A stretch of DNA of 64,000 bases from CAZTQN01 sp964615765 (GTDB taxonomy: Bacteria > Planctomycetota > Phycisphaerae > Phycisphaerales > UBA1924): contig CAZTQN010000005.1 of assembly GCA_964615765.1 (NCBI GenBank), positions 1 to 64,000 of the forward strand. The letters are read 5' to 3'. Shown one piece after another: positions 32,532 to 41,894 of this stretch. Below the pieces are notes generated by a model. It ran no database searches. It was given only the letters and a program-made list of their open reading frames with translations, and had not been told where the DNA came from. Positions within the stretch are counted from its first letter, which is position 1. Each line of letters begins with the position of its first letter. The translations under genes and the position numbers were made by a program.

Positions 32532-34016
32532 GTGCGTGTGCGGCGAGTCATGAGCGTGAGTGTGCTGGTGTGCGCGGCGGGCGCGAGCGCGCAGGTGTGG
32601 TTGCCGCCTGCGCCGCTGGCGTTGTTTGATCCCGCGCTGCGGGCGGCGGTGGTGAGCGGGGCGGGTGAGGGGGATGAGCGCGATGGGCAGCCCGCGGGGG
32701 GCGCGGCGGCGGATGCGGAGGCGGCCGACGAGGTCGATCCGGAGGTGGTGGTTCATCTCAAGGATGGGCGAGTGATCCGGGGGCTGCTTGCGCCGGGGCC
32801 GGAAGATCAGGTCACGGTGCGGGTGGAGGGTGTGCCGGCGAGTTTTCGGCGTGACGCGGTGGAGCGGGTGGAGCGATTGCCGCCGCTGCTCGATCGGTAT
32901 CGCGAACTGCGGGCGGGCGTGGGGGACGATGCGGAGCAGATCCTGCGGCTGGCGCGGTGGCTGCAGGCGCGGGAGCGGTACGAACTGGCGCTCTCGGAAG
33001 CGCGGCGGGCGCTGGCGATCGAGCCGGGGAATGTCGAGGCGGGGCGGCTGGCGACGCTGCTGGAGGAGCAGGTTCGCCTGAAGGCGCTGCGGATCACGCG
33101 GGAAGGCGGCGGGGAGAAGGACGCGGAGGGGGCGCGGGAGCGGGACAACGCGGCCAAGGCGGCGAGCCGCCCGCACGCGTTTTTTCCGACGCTGAACCCG
33201 GCCCAGGTCAATCTCATCAAGGTGTATGAGCTGGATCTGGAGGACAAGCCGCGGATGCTGATCCCGCGGGCGAGCGTGGAGCGGATGCTGGACGCGTACG
33301 CGGAGCATCCGGCGGTGCCGGGGACGCGGGAGGGTCGGGACGCGCTGATGCGCCGGCCGGCGGAGGAACTGGTCGCGCTGATGTTCGAGCTGCGGGCGCG
33401 GGAGTTTTACGGCGAGGTGCAGGTTCTGGACACGCCGAAGTCGATCCTGAGTTTTCGGGATTCGGTGCAGCGGACGTGGCTGAGCAACGCGTGCGCGACG
33501 ACGCAGTGTCACGGGGGCGCGGAGGCGGGGCGGCTGGCGCTGACGAATCGGCGGCCGGGGTCGGAGTCGTCGGTGTTCACGAACCTGCTGATTTTGACGC
33601 GGTTCAGGACGCTGGACGGGCGGGGGCTGATCAACTGGGAGGCGCCGGAGCGGTCGGTGCTGTTGCAGTATGGATTGCCGCGGAAGTCGGCGATCACGCC
33701 GCACCCGGAGGTGCCGGTGTCGGTGCCGGGCGGCGGGGTGAAGGACGCGTGGCGGCCGGCGTTCCGGTCGCAGGCGGACCCGATGTTCCGGGCGGGGGTT
33801 CGGTGGATCGAGTCGATGCGGCGGCCGCGGAGCGATTGGCCTGTGGAGTACACGCCGCTGGCGCCGCTCACGGTGGAAGAGAAGCCGGCGGGAGGCGCCG
33901 GGGGCGGGGCGGGCCCGGGCGGCGCGGGGAGCGGGCCGGGCGGGGAGCGGCCGGGGGCAGGACCGGGTTCGGGGCCGGGTGGGCGGCCCAAATCGGCGGA
34001 ACCGTCGACCCGCTGA
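32532..34016 (+). CDS. Exported protein with CX4CH haem-like motif
   Basis: This 494-residue secreted protein has a short signal peptide (VRVRRVMSVSVLVCAAGASAQ). Residues about 75-125 contain VVVHLKDGRVIRGLL and look like a small beta domain. A TPR-like helical stretch follows (LARWLQARERYELALSEARRAL). The C-terminal half carries NACATTQCHGG, with Cys321 and Cys326-His327. That is CX4CH, the spacing used in cytochrome c3-type haems rather than the common CXXCH. A covalently bound haem is plausible but unproven. The tail (about 455-494) is Gly/Pro-rich. It is probably periplasmic. The GTG is chosen from the promoter position. An internal ATG lies at codon 7. Confidence 0.72.
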   Translation: MRVRRVMSVSVLVCAAGASAQVWLPPAPLALFDPALRAAVVSGAGEGDERDGQPAGGAAADAEAADEVDPEVVVHLKDGRVIRGLLAPGPEDQVTVRVEGVPASFRRDAVERVERLPPLLDRYRELRAGVGDDAEQILRLARWLQARERYELALSEARRALAIEPGNVEAGRLATLLEEQVRLKALRITREGGGEKDAEGARERDNAAKAASRPHAFFPTLNPAQVNLIKVYELDLEDKPRMLIPRASVERMLDAYAEHPAVPGTREGRDALMRRPAEELVALMFELRAREFYGEVQVLDTPKSILSFRDSVQRTWLSNACATTQCHGGAEAGRLALTNRRPGSESSVFTNLLILTRFRTLDGRGLINWEAPERSVLLQYGLPRKSAITPHPEVPVSVPGGGVKDAWRPAFRSQADPMFRAGVRWIESMRRPRSDWPVEYTPLAPLTVEEKPAGGAGGGAGPGGAGSGPGGERPGAGPGSGPGGRPKSAEPSTR

Positions 34017-34232
34017 GCACGCATGGACGTAGCACGGGGTGGGGAGTTCGGCGGACGCTCGGGGTGGCGTTCGGCGGACGGTGGATGTGCGCGTCGATGG
34101 GTGGATGTGGGCGGGGGAAGGCGGGGGAGGGACGCGCGGGGGTAAAGGCTGGTACAGTCACCCCCCTCCGGGCCGGGCGGCCGGTGCCGAGGGGGGCATG
34201 TCGCGAGGGCGCGGCGTGGATGTGGAACACCG

Positions 34233-36248
34233 ATGAGAACGAGGCTGCCGATGCCGAGCGCGCGTGAACCCGGTCGATTGGTCAACCCCACCGCCGCCTC
34301 CATCATGCGGAGGTCGGGCGGCGCGGTGGTGCTGGGCGTGCTGGTGAGCGCGGCGGTGCTGGCGGGCGGGTGCGGCGACAGCGACGAAGCGACGCGGGCG
34401 CTGGAATCGGCGAAGGTGCAGCTCGGGGCCGTCAGCCTGGGCGGGGCCTCGCCGCTGCCTTCCGTCGAGCGGCGCCGCAAGATCTATACCGAGGTTGTCG
34501 GGACGCTGAAGAACGCCGGGACGGACATGAGCCAGGCGCAGGCGGCGGCGGCGGGGACGCTGGCGGCGCGGGCGCACGCGGGGCTGGCGGAGATCGCCGC
34601 GTCTGAAGCGGCCCAACTGGAGTCGAAGTTCCTGTCGGACCTGGTCGCGGGGCGGGCGCTCCTGGATCAGTGGGTGGCGATGAACGCGACGGCGGACCTG
34701 GTGGGTCGGTATGACCCCGCCAAGGACATCGCGGACATTGACGCGCAGATCGCCGAGCGGACCCGCGAGGCGGAGAAGGCGCTGGCGGACAAGGCGGCCC
34801 AGCAGGAGATTGTGGAGGGGCTGCGGGCGCGGGCGAAGGAGATCGCGGGGCGTGTGGCGGCGATCCGGGCGGAGGAAGGGGCGGTGCGTCAGCAGGCGCA
34901 GAATGTCGCCGCAGTGCAGCGGGCGAGCCTGATCGAGCAGTCGGCCGGGAAGCGTCGCGAGGCGGACCTGCTGGAGCGTCAGGCGGCGGAACTGCTGGCG
35001 CAGGCGTCGGTGGAGGCGCCGAAGATCGAGGAACTGGACCGGCTGGCGACGCGCCTGCAGACGCAGAAGACGCTGCTGGAGCAGGCCAAGGCGGACGCGC
35101 GGGCGCGGGCGGACGCGGGGCGACAGCACGCGGCCCGGGCGCGGGAAGAGGCGGCGGGCGCGGGCCGCCGCGCTGTCGAGGCGATCTCGGCGATGGCCCC
35201 GGCGCGGGCGGCGATCGATGGGCCGACGGACCAGGCCCTGCGGGAGTATGCGAACGCCGTCAGCGCGGCGAACAAGGGCGCTGGGTCGGGGCGTGACGGG
35301 CGCGGGGTGTCGTCGGTGACGGTCGGGTCGCTGCTGCAGTCGTCGGGCGATGTGCACGCGACGCGGGCCCGCGGTCTGGGGTCGTTCATCGGGCTCTTGC
35401 AGTCGGCGAGCGCGGCTTCGCCGGCGCTGCCGGGTGCGAGCACGCTGACGCAGCAACTGGAGACGGCCCGGGCGGCGTTCGACACGGCGACGAAGGACGC
35501 CGGCGACGCGTACAAGCAGGCGCTGGAGAAGTTCGAGTCGGCCGGCGGGTCTGGGGATGTGAAGTCACGCATCGAGGCGGTGACGCGGGCGATGCAGCGG
35601 CTGCTGGAAGAGCGCGAGAAGGTCTCGTTCGACCCGAAGGCGGCCGAGGCGCAGATCCGGGCGGAGTACGCGGCGATCGCGGCCCTTGCGAACGAGGGCA
35701 AGCTTGATGACTACGCGGCTCGGCTGAAGCTCGAGGACGGGCCGACGAAGGAGATGTTCGACCTGATGATGCCCGCGCAGCGGACGATGGCCGACCTGGA
35801 CGCGGCGCTCAAGGAGAAGTTCGGGCGCGATCTGAAGACGATCATCGCCGAGTCGGAAGAGGCCAAGGGCAATCCGATGTTGGCGCAGTTGCTCGGCGGG
35901 CTGAACACGACGCTGGCGTCGCCGGACGATGTGCAGATCGAGGTGCTGAGCCCCTCGCGGGCGAAGATCGTGCCGAGCGGGGGGGCCGGGGCCGGGGCGG
36001 CCGCGGGGATGACGCCGGCGATGGAACTGGTGCGCGAGGGCGACGTGTGGAAGCTGGCGCCGACGCTGCCGCCGGCGGCGGCGCAGATGATCCCGATGCT
36101 CAAGCCCTTGATCTCGGGCGTTGAGAAGGTGCTCGGGACGCTGGCGGCGGACGTGCGGTCGGGCGCGATCCCGGACGCGAACTCGTTCGTCAGCGAACTC
36201 GGCAAGCGGATGGCGGCGGGGATGGGAGCGCCCGGCGCCGGCGGTTGA
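34233..36248 (+). CDS. Coiled-coil lipoprotein
   Basis: This 671-residue protein has a lipoprotein-type signal (RRSGGAVVLGVLVSAAVLAGGC, lipobox Cys near residue 48). Nearly the whole mature part from about 50 to 330 is Ala/Glu/Arg-rich coiled coil (for example DIDAQIAERTREAEKALADK). A Ser/Ala-rich middle follows, and a C-terminal region (about 445-671) has KLDDYAARLKLEDGPTKEMF and VQIEVLSPSRAKIVP. That region may fold like an SnoaL/NTF2-type module. It probably spans the periplasm from an outer or cytoplasmic membrane anchor. Family unrecognised. The start may instead be the Met at codon 25 (34305), just before the basic n-region. TACAGT at 34153-34158 is a possible -10 box. Confidence 0.7.
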   Translation: MRTRLPMPSAREPGRLVNPTAASIMRRSGGAVVLGVLVSAAVLAGGCGDSDEATRALESAKVQLGAVSLGGASPLPSVERRRKIYTEVVGTLKNAGTDMSQAQAAAAGTLAARAHAGLAEIAASEAAQLESKFLSDLVAGRALLDQWVAMNATADLVGRYDPAKDIADIDAQIAERTREAEKALADKAAQQEIVEGLRARAKEIAGRVAAIRAEEGAVRQQAQNVAAVQRASLIEQSAGKRREADLLERQAAELLAQASVEAPKIEELDRLATRLQTQKTLLEQAKADARARADAGRQHAARAREEAAGAGRRAVEAISAMAPARAAIDGPTDQALREYANAVSAANKGAGSGRDGRGVSSVTVGSLLQSSGDVHATRARGLGSFIGLLQSASAASPALPGASTLTQQLETARAAFDTATKDAGDAYKQALEKFESAGGSGDVKSRIEAVTRAMQRLLEEREKVSFDPKAAEAQIRAEYAAIAALANEGKLDDYAARLKLEDGPTKEMFDLMMPAQRTMADLDAALKEKFGRDLKTIIAESEEAKGNPMLAQLLGGLNTTLASPDDVQIEVLSPSRAKIVPSGGAGAGAAAGMTPAMELVREGDVWKLAPTLPPAAAQMIPMLKPLISGVEKVLGTLAADVRSGAIPDANSFVSELGKRMAAGMGAPGAGG

Positions 36249-36352
36249 CGCCCCCGCGCGTTTTAGGCTACCTTTTGCCCCCTCGATTCCCGTGACCCCG
36301 CCGGACTTGGCCCGGCTGACTGTGCCCCGTTGATCCCCAATCGGACCCGCTC

Positions 36353-37480
36353 ATGCACCCACACGCCCGCAGCATTTCGCACGCCCGCCCCGCTTTGCTG
36401 GGCGTGCTGCTCGTGTGCGGGATGGGCCTCATCGGCCCGGTTGGCGCGGCGATGGGGCAGACGGGGATTCCTGAGCAGGTCATCACCGGCGGGCCGGTGA
36501 GCCCGGACGGGCTGGCGGCGATCAAGCAGTTGATCGCGGACAACACCGCGGGGCTGGCGAGCGACGATCCCGCGCTGGTGCGCCGGGCCCGGCAGACGCT
36601 GACGGCCCCGCTGCGCGAGCCGGCGGCGACGACGGACTTCCGCACGGCGTTCGCCGCGGAGATCGTCGAGACGCTCCGCCCCATGGCCCGCGGCGAGCGC
36701 GAGAACGCGGCGATCAACGCGCTGGTGGTCGCGGGGGAACTGGGCACGCGCGAGGGTGTGGACATCCTGACGGCGGCGCTGGAAGACAAGCGGCCGGCGA
36801 TCCGGGCTCGCGCGGCTCTCGGGCTGAAGCGGACGTTCACGATCTGCGCTGATGCGCGGACGCCGGCGCTGCTGGCCCGGCAGGTGGACGCGGCGGTCGC
36901 GGCGCTGGAGCGGGCCTCGGCGGCGGAGAGCGACGGGCTGGTGCTCGACGCGATCGCGGCGGGCCTGGAAGGGGCGGCGGGGATCCCGGAAGCCAAGCTC
37001 GAGGGCGTGCGCGAGAAGGCCGTGCTGGCGCTGATCCGCGTTGTGAACTCGGGCGCGGCGCGGCTGGGCGCCGCGGCGGGCGCGAGTGCGGAGGCCGGGG
37101 CGGTGCTGGAACTCCGCGGCACGCGGGCCCTGTTCGACATCCTGCAGAACACGGCGGTGCAGCTGAACAACGCGTCGCTGGTCGAGGCGGCGGGCATGGG
37201 GGGCGAGGCGCTGGCGCGGGTGGCGTGCCGCCTGAAGGCGGGCGAGGTGGCTCCCGAGGATCGCCAGCGGCTGGCGCTGATCGCCACGCAGGCGGAGCGC
37301 GTGGTGGTGTTCGCGTCGTCGCGGCTGGGTCAGCAGCGGAACGAGGTGCGCATCGGCGACGCCGTGGCCCGCGCGGACGACGCTCGCGTGCAGGCCGAGG
37401 TGACCCGCCTGGCGGGCGACGCGGGCGACCTGACCAAGGCGCCGTTCTCGCTGCCGGCGGCGCGGTTTGCGTGCAAGTAA
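36353..37480 (+). CDS. Secreted alpha-helical repeat protein
   Basis: This 375-residue exported protein has a signal peptide (ISHARPALLGVLLVCGMGLI ... VGAAMGQ). The body is alpha-helical with HEAT-like repeats: ENAAINALVVAGELGTREGV, DILTAALEDKRPAIRARAAL, and AVAALERASAAESDGLVLDAI. It ends with Cys-Lys. It probably serves as a protein-interaction scaffold in the periplasm. A TTTTAGGCTACC stretch about 85 nt upstream could hold a -10 box. It lies between the coiled-coil lipoprotein and the OppA-like gene, all on one strand, but repeats separate it from the latter. Confidence 0.7.
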   Translation: MHPHARSISHARPALLGVLLVCGMGLIGPVGAAMGQTGIPEQVITGGPVSPDGLAAIKQLIADNTAGLASDDPALVRRARQTLTAPLREPAATTDFRTAFAAEIVETLRPMARGERENAAINALVVAGELGTREGVDILTAALEDKRPAIRARAALGLKRTFTICADARTPALLARQVDAAVAALERASAAESDGLVLDAIAAGLEGAAGIPEAKLEGVREKAVLALIRVVNSGAARLGAAAGASAEAGAVLELRGTRALFDILQNTAVQLNNASLVEAAGMGGEALARVACRLKAGEVAPEDRQRLALIATQAERVVVFASSRLGQQRNEVRIGDAVARADDARVQAEVTRLAGDAGDLTKAPFSLPAARFACK

Positions 37481-37735
37481 GCGGGGAAGTGGCGAAGTGG
37501 CAAAGTGGCAAAGTGGCGGAGTGGCGCAGTGGTCGAGTCGCTGAGCACGCCTCACGGTGAGTAGCGATCTCCCGGATCCCGGATCCCGGATCCCGGATCC
37601 CGCTTCCCGCTTCCCGCTTCCCGCTTCCCGCTTCCCGCTTCCCGTCTCATCTTCGCCCCTTCGCGCCTTCGCGTTCAACCGCCTCCTCTGCGTCTCTGTG
37701 TCCCCTCTGGGCTCTCTGCGGACGGGCTTCCGCCG
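37481..37735. repeat. Ordered intergenic mosaic element, copy B (inverted, left of oppA-like gene)
   Basis: It contains GTGGCRAA octamers (37483-37540), CCCGGAT then TTCCCGC heptamers (37572-37645), a 28-nt word at 37651-37678, and a CTCTGTGTCCCCTCTGGG module ending in GCGGACGG (37684-37730). The 28-nt word occurs in exact reverse complement at 39657-39684, on the other side of the oppA-like gene. Confidence 0.7.
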
Positions 37736-37754
37736 GCGCGGGTAGCGTTGGGCC

Positions 37755-39647
37755 ATGTGGAAGTTTGTGCTCCCCTTGCTGCTGCTGGCCGGTTTGGTGC
37801 TGGCGACGGTGACGGCTGACGACGCCCCGCCGCGGGCGGATTTCACGTTTATCAACCGGGGCGACGTGTCGACGCTGGACGTGCAGCGCGCGAGCTGGGC
37901 CCAGGACCTGCGCGTGATCCGCTGTCTGCACGAGGGGCTGGTGCGGAACAACATCTTCACGCACGAGTTTCGGCTTGAGCCGGGCGTGGCGGAGCGGTGG
38001 GAAATTGCCGAGGACGGGCGGACGTACACGTTCCACCTGCGCGCGGGCGCCAAGTGGTCCAACGGCGAGCCGGTGCGGGCGTCCGACTTCGTGTTCTCGT
38101 GGCGGCGAACGCTCCTGCCGGATACGGCGAGCGACTACACGGCGTTGTTCCAACTCATCGAAGGGGCTCGTGAGTTCTACGCCTGGCGCGAGGAAGCGCT
38201 GAAGGCCTTCACGCCGGGGCCGGGCGCGGCCCGGGCCCTGTGGGCGCAGACGGAGGCGAAGTTCGCCGAGATGGTGCGGATGCAGGCGGTCGACGAACGC
38301 ACGTTCCGGTTCACGCTGGTGCGTCCGACGCCGTATTTTCTGGATCTGTGCGCGTTCGCGGTCTCGTACCCGGTGTACCCGCCGCTGGTAAGCCGGTACG
38401 AGACGCCGTCGGAATCGACGGGGCGGCTGGAGATCCGGTCGGGGTGGACCAAGCCGGGCGTGCACATCGGCAACGGGGCTTTCCGGCTGGCGACGTGGCG
38501 GTTCAAGCGGGACATGCGCTTGGTGCGGAACGAGCACTACTGGGACGCGGGGCGGATCGCGCTCGACTCGATCGAGATGCCGAGCGTGACGGACCCGAAC
38601 GCGAGCGTGCTGGCGTATCGCTCGGGCGCGGTGGATTGGGTCAGCGATGTGACGCCGGAGTATCGGGCGGCGATGCTGGAGGCCAAGTGGGCGTTTTACC
38701 GCGAGCATCAGGCCGAGGTCGACGCGATGCGCGCGGAGGGGCTGGACCCGTTCGAGATCGCGCGGCGGCTGCCGCCCGACCCGCGGAACCACATCCACCC
38801 CGTGCCGGCGTTCGGGACGTACTTCTGGAACTTCAACTGCATGCCGAAACTGCGGGACGGGCGTGACAACCCGTTCTACGACAAGCGCGTGCGGCGTGCG
38901 TTCGCGATGGCGATCGACAAGCGGCGGATCGTGGACGAGGTGCGCCGGTCGGGCGAGCCGATCGCGAGCACGCTGATCCCGCCGGGCTCGCTGCGCGGGT
39001 ACGTGTCGCCCAAGGGGCTTGGCTACGACCCGGCGGCGGCGCGGGCGCTCTTGGCGGAGGCGGGCTTCCCGCGCGGGAAAGGGTTCATCACGGTCGAGAT
39101 GTTGTTCAACAAGGACGCCGGGCACGACAAGATCGCGGAGGCGATCAAGAAGGATTGGGAAGAGAACCTGGGCGTGAACGTGTCGCTGGAGACGCGGGAG
39201 ATCAAGGTGTTTCGGAACGACCTGAAGAACCAGAACTTCATGGTCAGCCGGGCGGGGTGGTTCGGGGACTATGGCGACCCGACGACGTTCCTGGACCTGC
39301 TCCGCAAGGACGACGGGAACAACGATCGGAAGTACGCGGACGAGTCGTATGAGCGGCTGATGGACGAAGCGGCGGCGACGTCGGACCCGGAAGAGCGGCT
39401 AAAGATCCTGTCGGAGGCGGAACGCAAGATCGTCGAGGAGGATCTGCCGCTGATCCCGTTGTATCAGTACGTGCAGGTGTACCTGTTCGACCCGCACAAG
39501 ATCACGGGGATCTCAAGCCACCCGCGGCAGGAGCAGAACCCGTTCGAGGTGGATGTGCTGGGCGACGGGAAGGGCGCGGAGAGGCCGAAGGTTCTGCCGC
39601 CGCTGCCGGGACGGGGGGAACGGGTGATGCCGGATCGGATGCGGTGA
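37755..39647 (+). CDS. Oligopeptide ABC transporter substrate-binding protein (OppA/SBP_bac_5 family)
   Basis: This 630-residue family-5 extracellular solute-binding protein binds peptides or similar ligands and delivers them to an ABC permease. The N-terminal hydrophobic segment MWKFVLPLLLLAGLVLATV is a signal peptide or anchor. Family hallmarks follow: GDVSTLDVQRASWAQDLRVI, LEPGVAERWEIAEDGRTYTF, LRAGAKWSNGEPVRASDFVF, and AKWAFYREHQ/GTYFWNFNCM. Near the C-terminus comes LMDEAAATSDPEERLKILSE with the conserved ERKIVEEDLPLIPLYQYVQ. No permease or ATPase genes are nearby, so the transporter partners must be elsewhere. TAGCGT, 6 nt before the ATG, may be a -10 box. The gene is bracketed by inverted repeat mosaics. 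Confidence 0.9.
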   Translation: MWKFVLPLLLLAGLVLATVTADDAPPRADFTFINRGDVSTLDVQRASWAQDLRVIRCLHEGLVRNNIFTHEFRLEPGVAERWEIAEDGRTYTFHLRAGAKWSNGEPVRASDFVFSWRRTLLPDTASDYTALFQLIEGAREFYAWREEALKAFTPGPGAARALWAQTEAKFAEMVRMQAVDERTFRFTLVRPTPYFLDLCAFAVSYPVYPPLVSRYETPSESTGRLEIRSGWTKPGVHIGNGAFRLATWRFKRDMRLVRNEHYWDAGRIALDSIEMPSVTDPNASVLAYRSGAVDWVSDVTPEYRAAMLEAKWAFYREHQAEVDAMRAEGLDPFEIARRLPPDPRNHIHPVPAFGTYFWNFNCMPKLRDGRDNPFYDKRVRRAFAMAIDKRRIVDEVRRSGEPIASTLIPPGSLRGYVSPKGLGYDPAAARALLAEAGFPRGKGFITVEMLFNKDAGHDKIAEAIKKDWEENLGVNVSLETREIKVFRNDLKNQNFMVSRAGWFGDYGDPTTFLDLLRKDDGNNDRKYADESYERLMDEAAATSDPEERLKILSEAERKIVEEDLPLIPLYQYVQVYLFDPHKITGISSHPRQEQNPFEVDVLGDGKGAERPKVLPPLPGRGERVMPDRMR

Positions 39648-39649
39648 GG

Positions 39650-39822
39650 GGGGAGATTGAACGCGAAGGCGCGAAGGGGCGAAGGAGAGGCGGGATTCGG
39701 GATTCGGGAAGCGGGAGTTCGTTACTTGCGAGCCGTCTCGTCCACTCCGCCACTCTGCCACTTCGCCACTCGACCACTTCGCCACTCTGCCACTTCGCCA
39801 CTTTGCCACTTCCCGTCATCAA
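39650..39822. repeat. Ordered intergenic mosaic element, copy C (right of oppA-like gene)
   Basis: It begins with GAGATTGAACGCGAAGG (the 28-nt word is at 39657-39684), continues with GGGATTCGGGATTCGGGAAG heptamers (39691-39714) and ends with CCACTCYG octamers (39739-39817). It is the mirror image of copy B but lacks the CTCTGTG module. Confidence 0.68.
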
Positions 39823-40823
39823 CCAACCTGATCCGCGTACGCCCGGACCGTTTGGCGGAACGGGCGCGGCGTGAGGCCGAGGTCGGTGGCGGCTTTGGTG
39901 GGATCGCCGGCGGAGTCTTCGGTGGCCATGAGGGCCTGGCCCGCGTCGAAGGGGAGCAGCCCGCCGAGGCCCACCATGCCGGCGGCCTGGGCGATGTATG
40001 AGGCGTGCAGGCCCGGGACGAACCAGGTGCCCATGCCCTTCTTGCCCGAAGGAAGCGTGTCGCGGAAGAACTCGCTGAGTTCCTGCCAGTTGAGGCGCTC
40101 GGGGCCGACGAGGTTGTAGACCTCGCCGACGGCGGCGGGGGTGTCGAGGGCGCTGGCGAAGGCCTCGGCGACGTCGAGCACGCTGACGGGCTGGACGAGT
40201 GCGGGCGTGAAGTCGACCGGGCCGAGCGGCACGGACATGTCGACGGTCATGCGGACGAAGTAGGGGATGAAGACATACGGGGGCTGGTTGCCGGAGACCA
40301 GGCCGGACATCATCTTGACGAACTCGCCGTCGGGCCCGTGGATGAGCGAGGGGCGGAAGATGGTCCAGTCGAGCCCGCTGCGGCGGACGAGCAGTTCGCC
40401 CTGCCACTTGGTCTGCTGATATTCGGCGCGGCCTTGCGGGCCGACGCCGAGCGCGGACATGTGCAGGTAGCGCTTGACGCCGGCGCCCTGGCAGGCGGCG
40501 AGGACGGCGGCGGTGGCCTGGATGTGCATGCGCTCGAAGGTTTGCGCAGCGCCGGAACTGGTATCGCCGCGGGCTTCGCGGATGATGCCGACCAGGTGCA
40601 CGCAGGCGTCGGCGCCGCGGAGCAGTTCGCCCAGCGCGCCGGCGTCGGTGACGTCGCCCTGCACGAGGGTGAGGTTGTCGGGCTTGCCGAGCGCGGCCCG
40701 GGCCCGGGCAAAGTCGCGGGCGAGGACGCGCACGGCGTGCCCGCGGGCGAGGAGTTCCTTGACGACGGCCTTGCCGACAAAGCCCGTGCCGCCCGTGACG
40801 CCGATGGTCTTCTTGGTGGTCAT
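39819..40823 (-). CDS. NDUFA9-like NAD(P)-binding protein (atypical SDR)
   Basis: This 334-residue Rossmann-fold protein has the nucleotide-binding motif GVTGGTGFVGKAVVKELLAR at the N-terminus. LVQGDVTDAGALGELLRGAD follows, then the YLHMSALGVGPQGRAEYQQTK segment, where the usual SDR YxxxK reads Y-x3-K. FRPSLIHGPDG is typical of the complex I NDUFA9-like / NmrA-like group. These proteins bind NADPH and often have no dehydrogenase activity. In bacteria they are associated with respiratory or quinone functions, and the link is inferred. It is divergent from the gene at 40919. The stop lies at the edge of the octamer array. Confidence 0.85.
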   Translation of the reverse strand: MTTKKTIGVTGGTGFVGKAVVKELLARGHAVRVLARDFARARAALGKPDNLTLVQGDVTDAGALGELLRGADACVHLVGIIREARGDTSSGAAQTFERMHIQATAAVLAACQGAGVKRYLHMSALGVGPQGRAEYQQTKWQGELLVRRSGLDWTIFRPSLIHGPDGEFVKMMSGLVSGNQPPYVFIPYFVRMTVDMSVPLGPVDFTPALVQPVSVLDVAEAFASALDTPAAVGEVYNLVGPERLNWQELSEFFRDTLPSGKKGMGTWFVPGLHASYIAQAAGMVGLGGLLPFDAGQALMATEDSAGDPTKAATDLGLTPRPFRQTVRAYADQVG

Positions 40824-40904
40824 TGCGTGGTCGTGCCGAGTGTGCCGGGCGCCCCCCGCCAGCCCCCGCCCCGTCGCCGGGAGGCAAGGGTACGGCGGGC
40901 GTCG

Positions 40905-40910
40905 TACACT
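40905..40910 (+). promoter_or_regulatory. -10 box before the gene at 40919
   Basis: TACACT ends 8 nt before the ATG at 40919. No Shine-Dalgarno sequence is present, so the transcript is probably leaderless. Confidence 0.5.
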
Positions 40911-40918
40911 CGCCCATC

Positions 40919-41890
40919 ATGCAGTGGGTGCTCGCACAATCCGGGTCAGGCGGCGGGATCCCGTGGGGGCAGATCATCCAGATCCTGTTCGTGCTCCTGA
41001 TCTTCGGGGGCGGGGCGATCCAGCGCGTCTACAAGAGCGCCCGCGAGAAATCCAAGAAGCGCCAAGCGCTCGAAGCGCAGCGCAGGCGTGAGGAAGAGGC
41101 CCTGCGGACGGGGCGGATGAGCACGCAGGGCGGGGCGCAGGTGATCCCGAACATGGGCCCGAATATGGGTCCGTCGGCGGGAGCGGAGATGGGGCGGCCG
41201 GTGGCCACGTCGATGGGCGGGCCGATGGGCGGGCCGGCGATGGGCGGGCCGTCGGGCCCGGGGACGATTGTGGCGGGGGATGACGAGGCGAAGCGTCGGT
41301 TGACGGAACTGGCGCGGCGTCGTCGGGAGCAGATCGAGCAGATGACGCGTGGGCAGCCGCCCCCGACGCAGACGACCTCGACGCAGGTGCCTTCGCCGAC
41401 GCCGGGACGGGCCCGGCCGGCGCCGCAGCCCGCGTCGCAGCCGATGTCGCAATCGCGACCGACGCCGCCGGTGGTGGCGGTGCCCGGTCCGAGTGGGAGC
41501 GGCGGGCGGCAGGGCAATCGCCAGCAGAAGAAAGAGGGTTCGAAGAAGGAGCAGCGCAAGGCCCGGCCGAGCGCGGAGATCAGCTCCGTTGGTTCGGACA
41601 CGTGGCTGAGCGGGCCGAAGATCGGGGAGCGGCGGAGCCAGTTGGATCGCGAGCGCGATCTGATGACGGCGGCGGAAGCCGCGGCGTCGGGCCCGGCTCC
41701 CGCGCCGCCGACGACGATGCGGTCGACGCTGATCGGGGCGCTGCGCGTCGGTGCGGGCGGGAGCACGGAGGAGCTGCGCCGGGCGCTGATTTTGGGCGAG
41801 GTGCTGGGGCGGCCGCTCGCGGAACGCGACCAGGTCGACCGGGCCTGGACGGAACGCGTGCAGACGGACCAGACCCGCGCGGCGGGCTGA
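40919..41890 (+). CDS. Single-pass membrane protein, low complexity
   Basis: This is a 323-residue protein. After MQWVLAQSGSGGGIPWG comes one hydrophobic helix (QIIQILFVLLIFGGGAIQRV), then a basic coiled coil (REKSKKRQALEAQRRREEE). A long Met/Gly/Pro-rich region follows (NMGPNMGPSAG and GGPMGGPAMGGP), then more disordered Pro/Ser/Gln sequence. The C-terminus is ordered again: STEELRRALILGEVLGRPLA, which resembles a short end motif (R.AIILGEILGPP-like) I associate from memory with planctomycete membrane proteins. Function unknown. It converges on the lipoprotein gene at 41895 with only 4 nt between the two stops. Confidence 0.72.
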   Translation: MQWVLAQSGSGGGIPWGQIIQILFVLLIFGGGAIQRVYKSAREKSKKRQALEAQRRREEEALRTGRMSTQGGAQVIPNMGPNMGPSAGAEMGRPVATSMGGPMGGPAMGGPSGPGTIVAGDDEAKRRLTELARRRREQIEQMTRGQPPPTQTTSTQVPSPTPGRARPAPQPASQPMSQSRPTPPVVAVPGPSGSGGRQGNRQQKKEGSKKEQRKARPSAEISSVGSDTWLSGPKIGERRSQLDRERDLMTAAEAAASGPAPAPPTTMRSTLIGALRVGAGGSTEELRRALILGEVLGRPLAERDQVDRAWTERVQTDQTRAAG

Positions 41891-41894
41891 AGCC

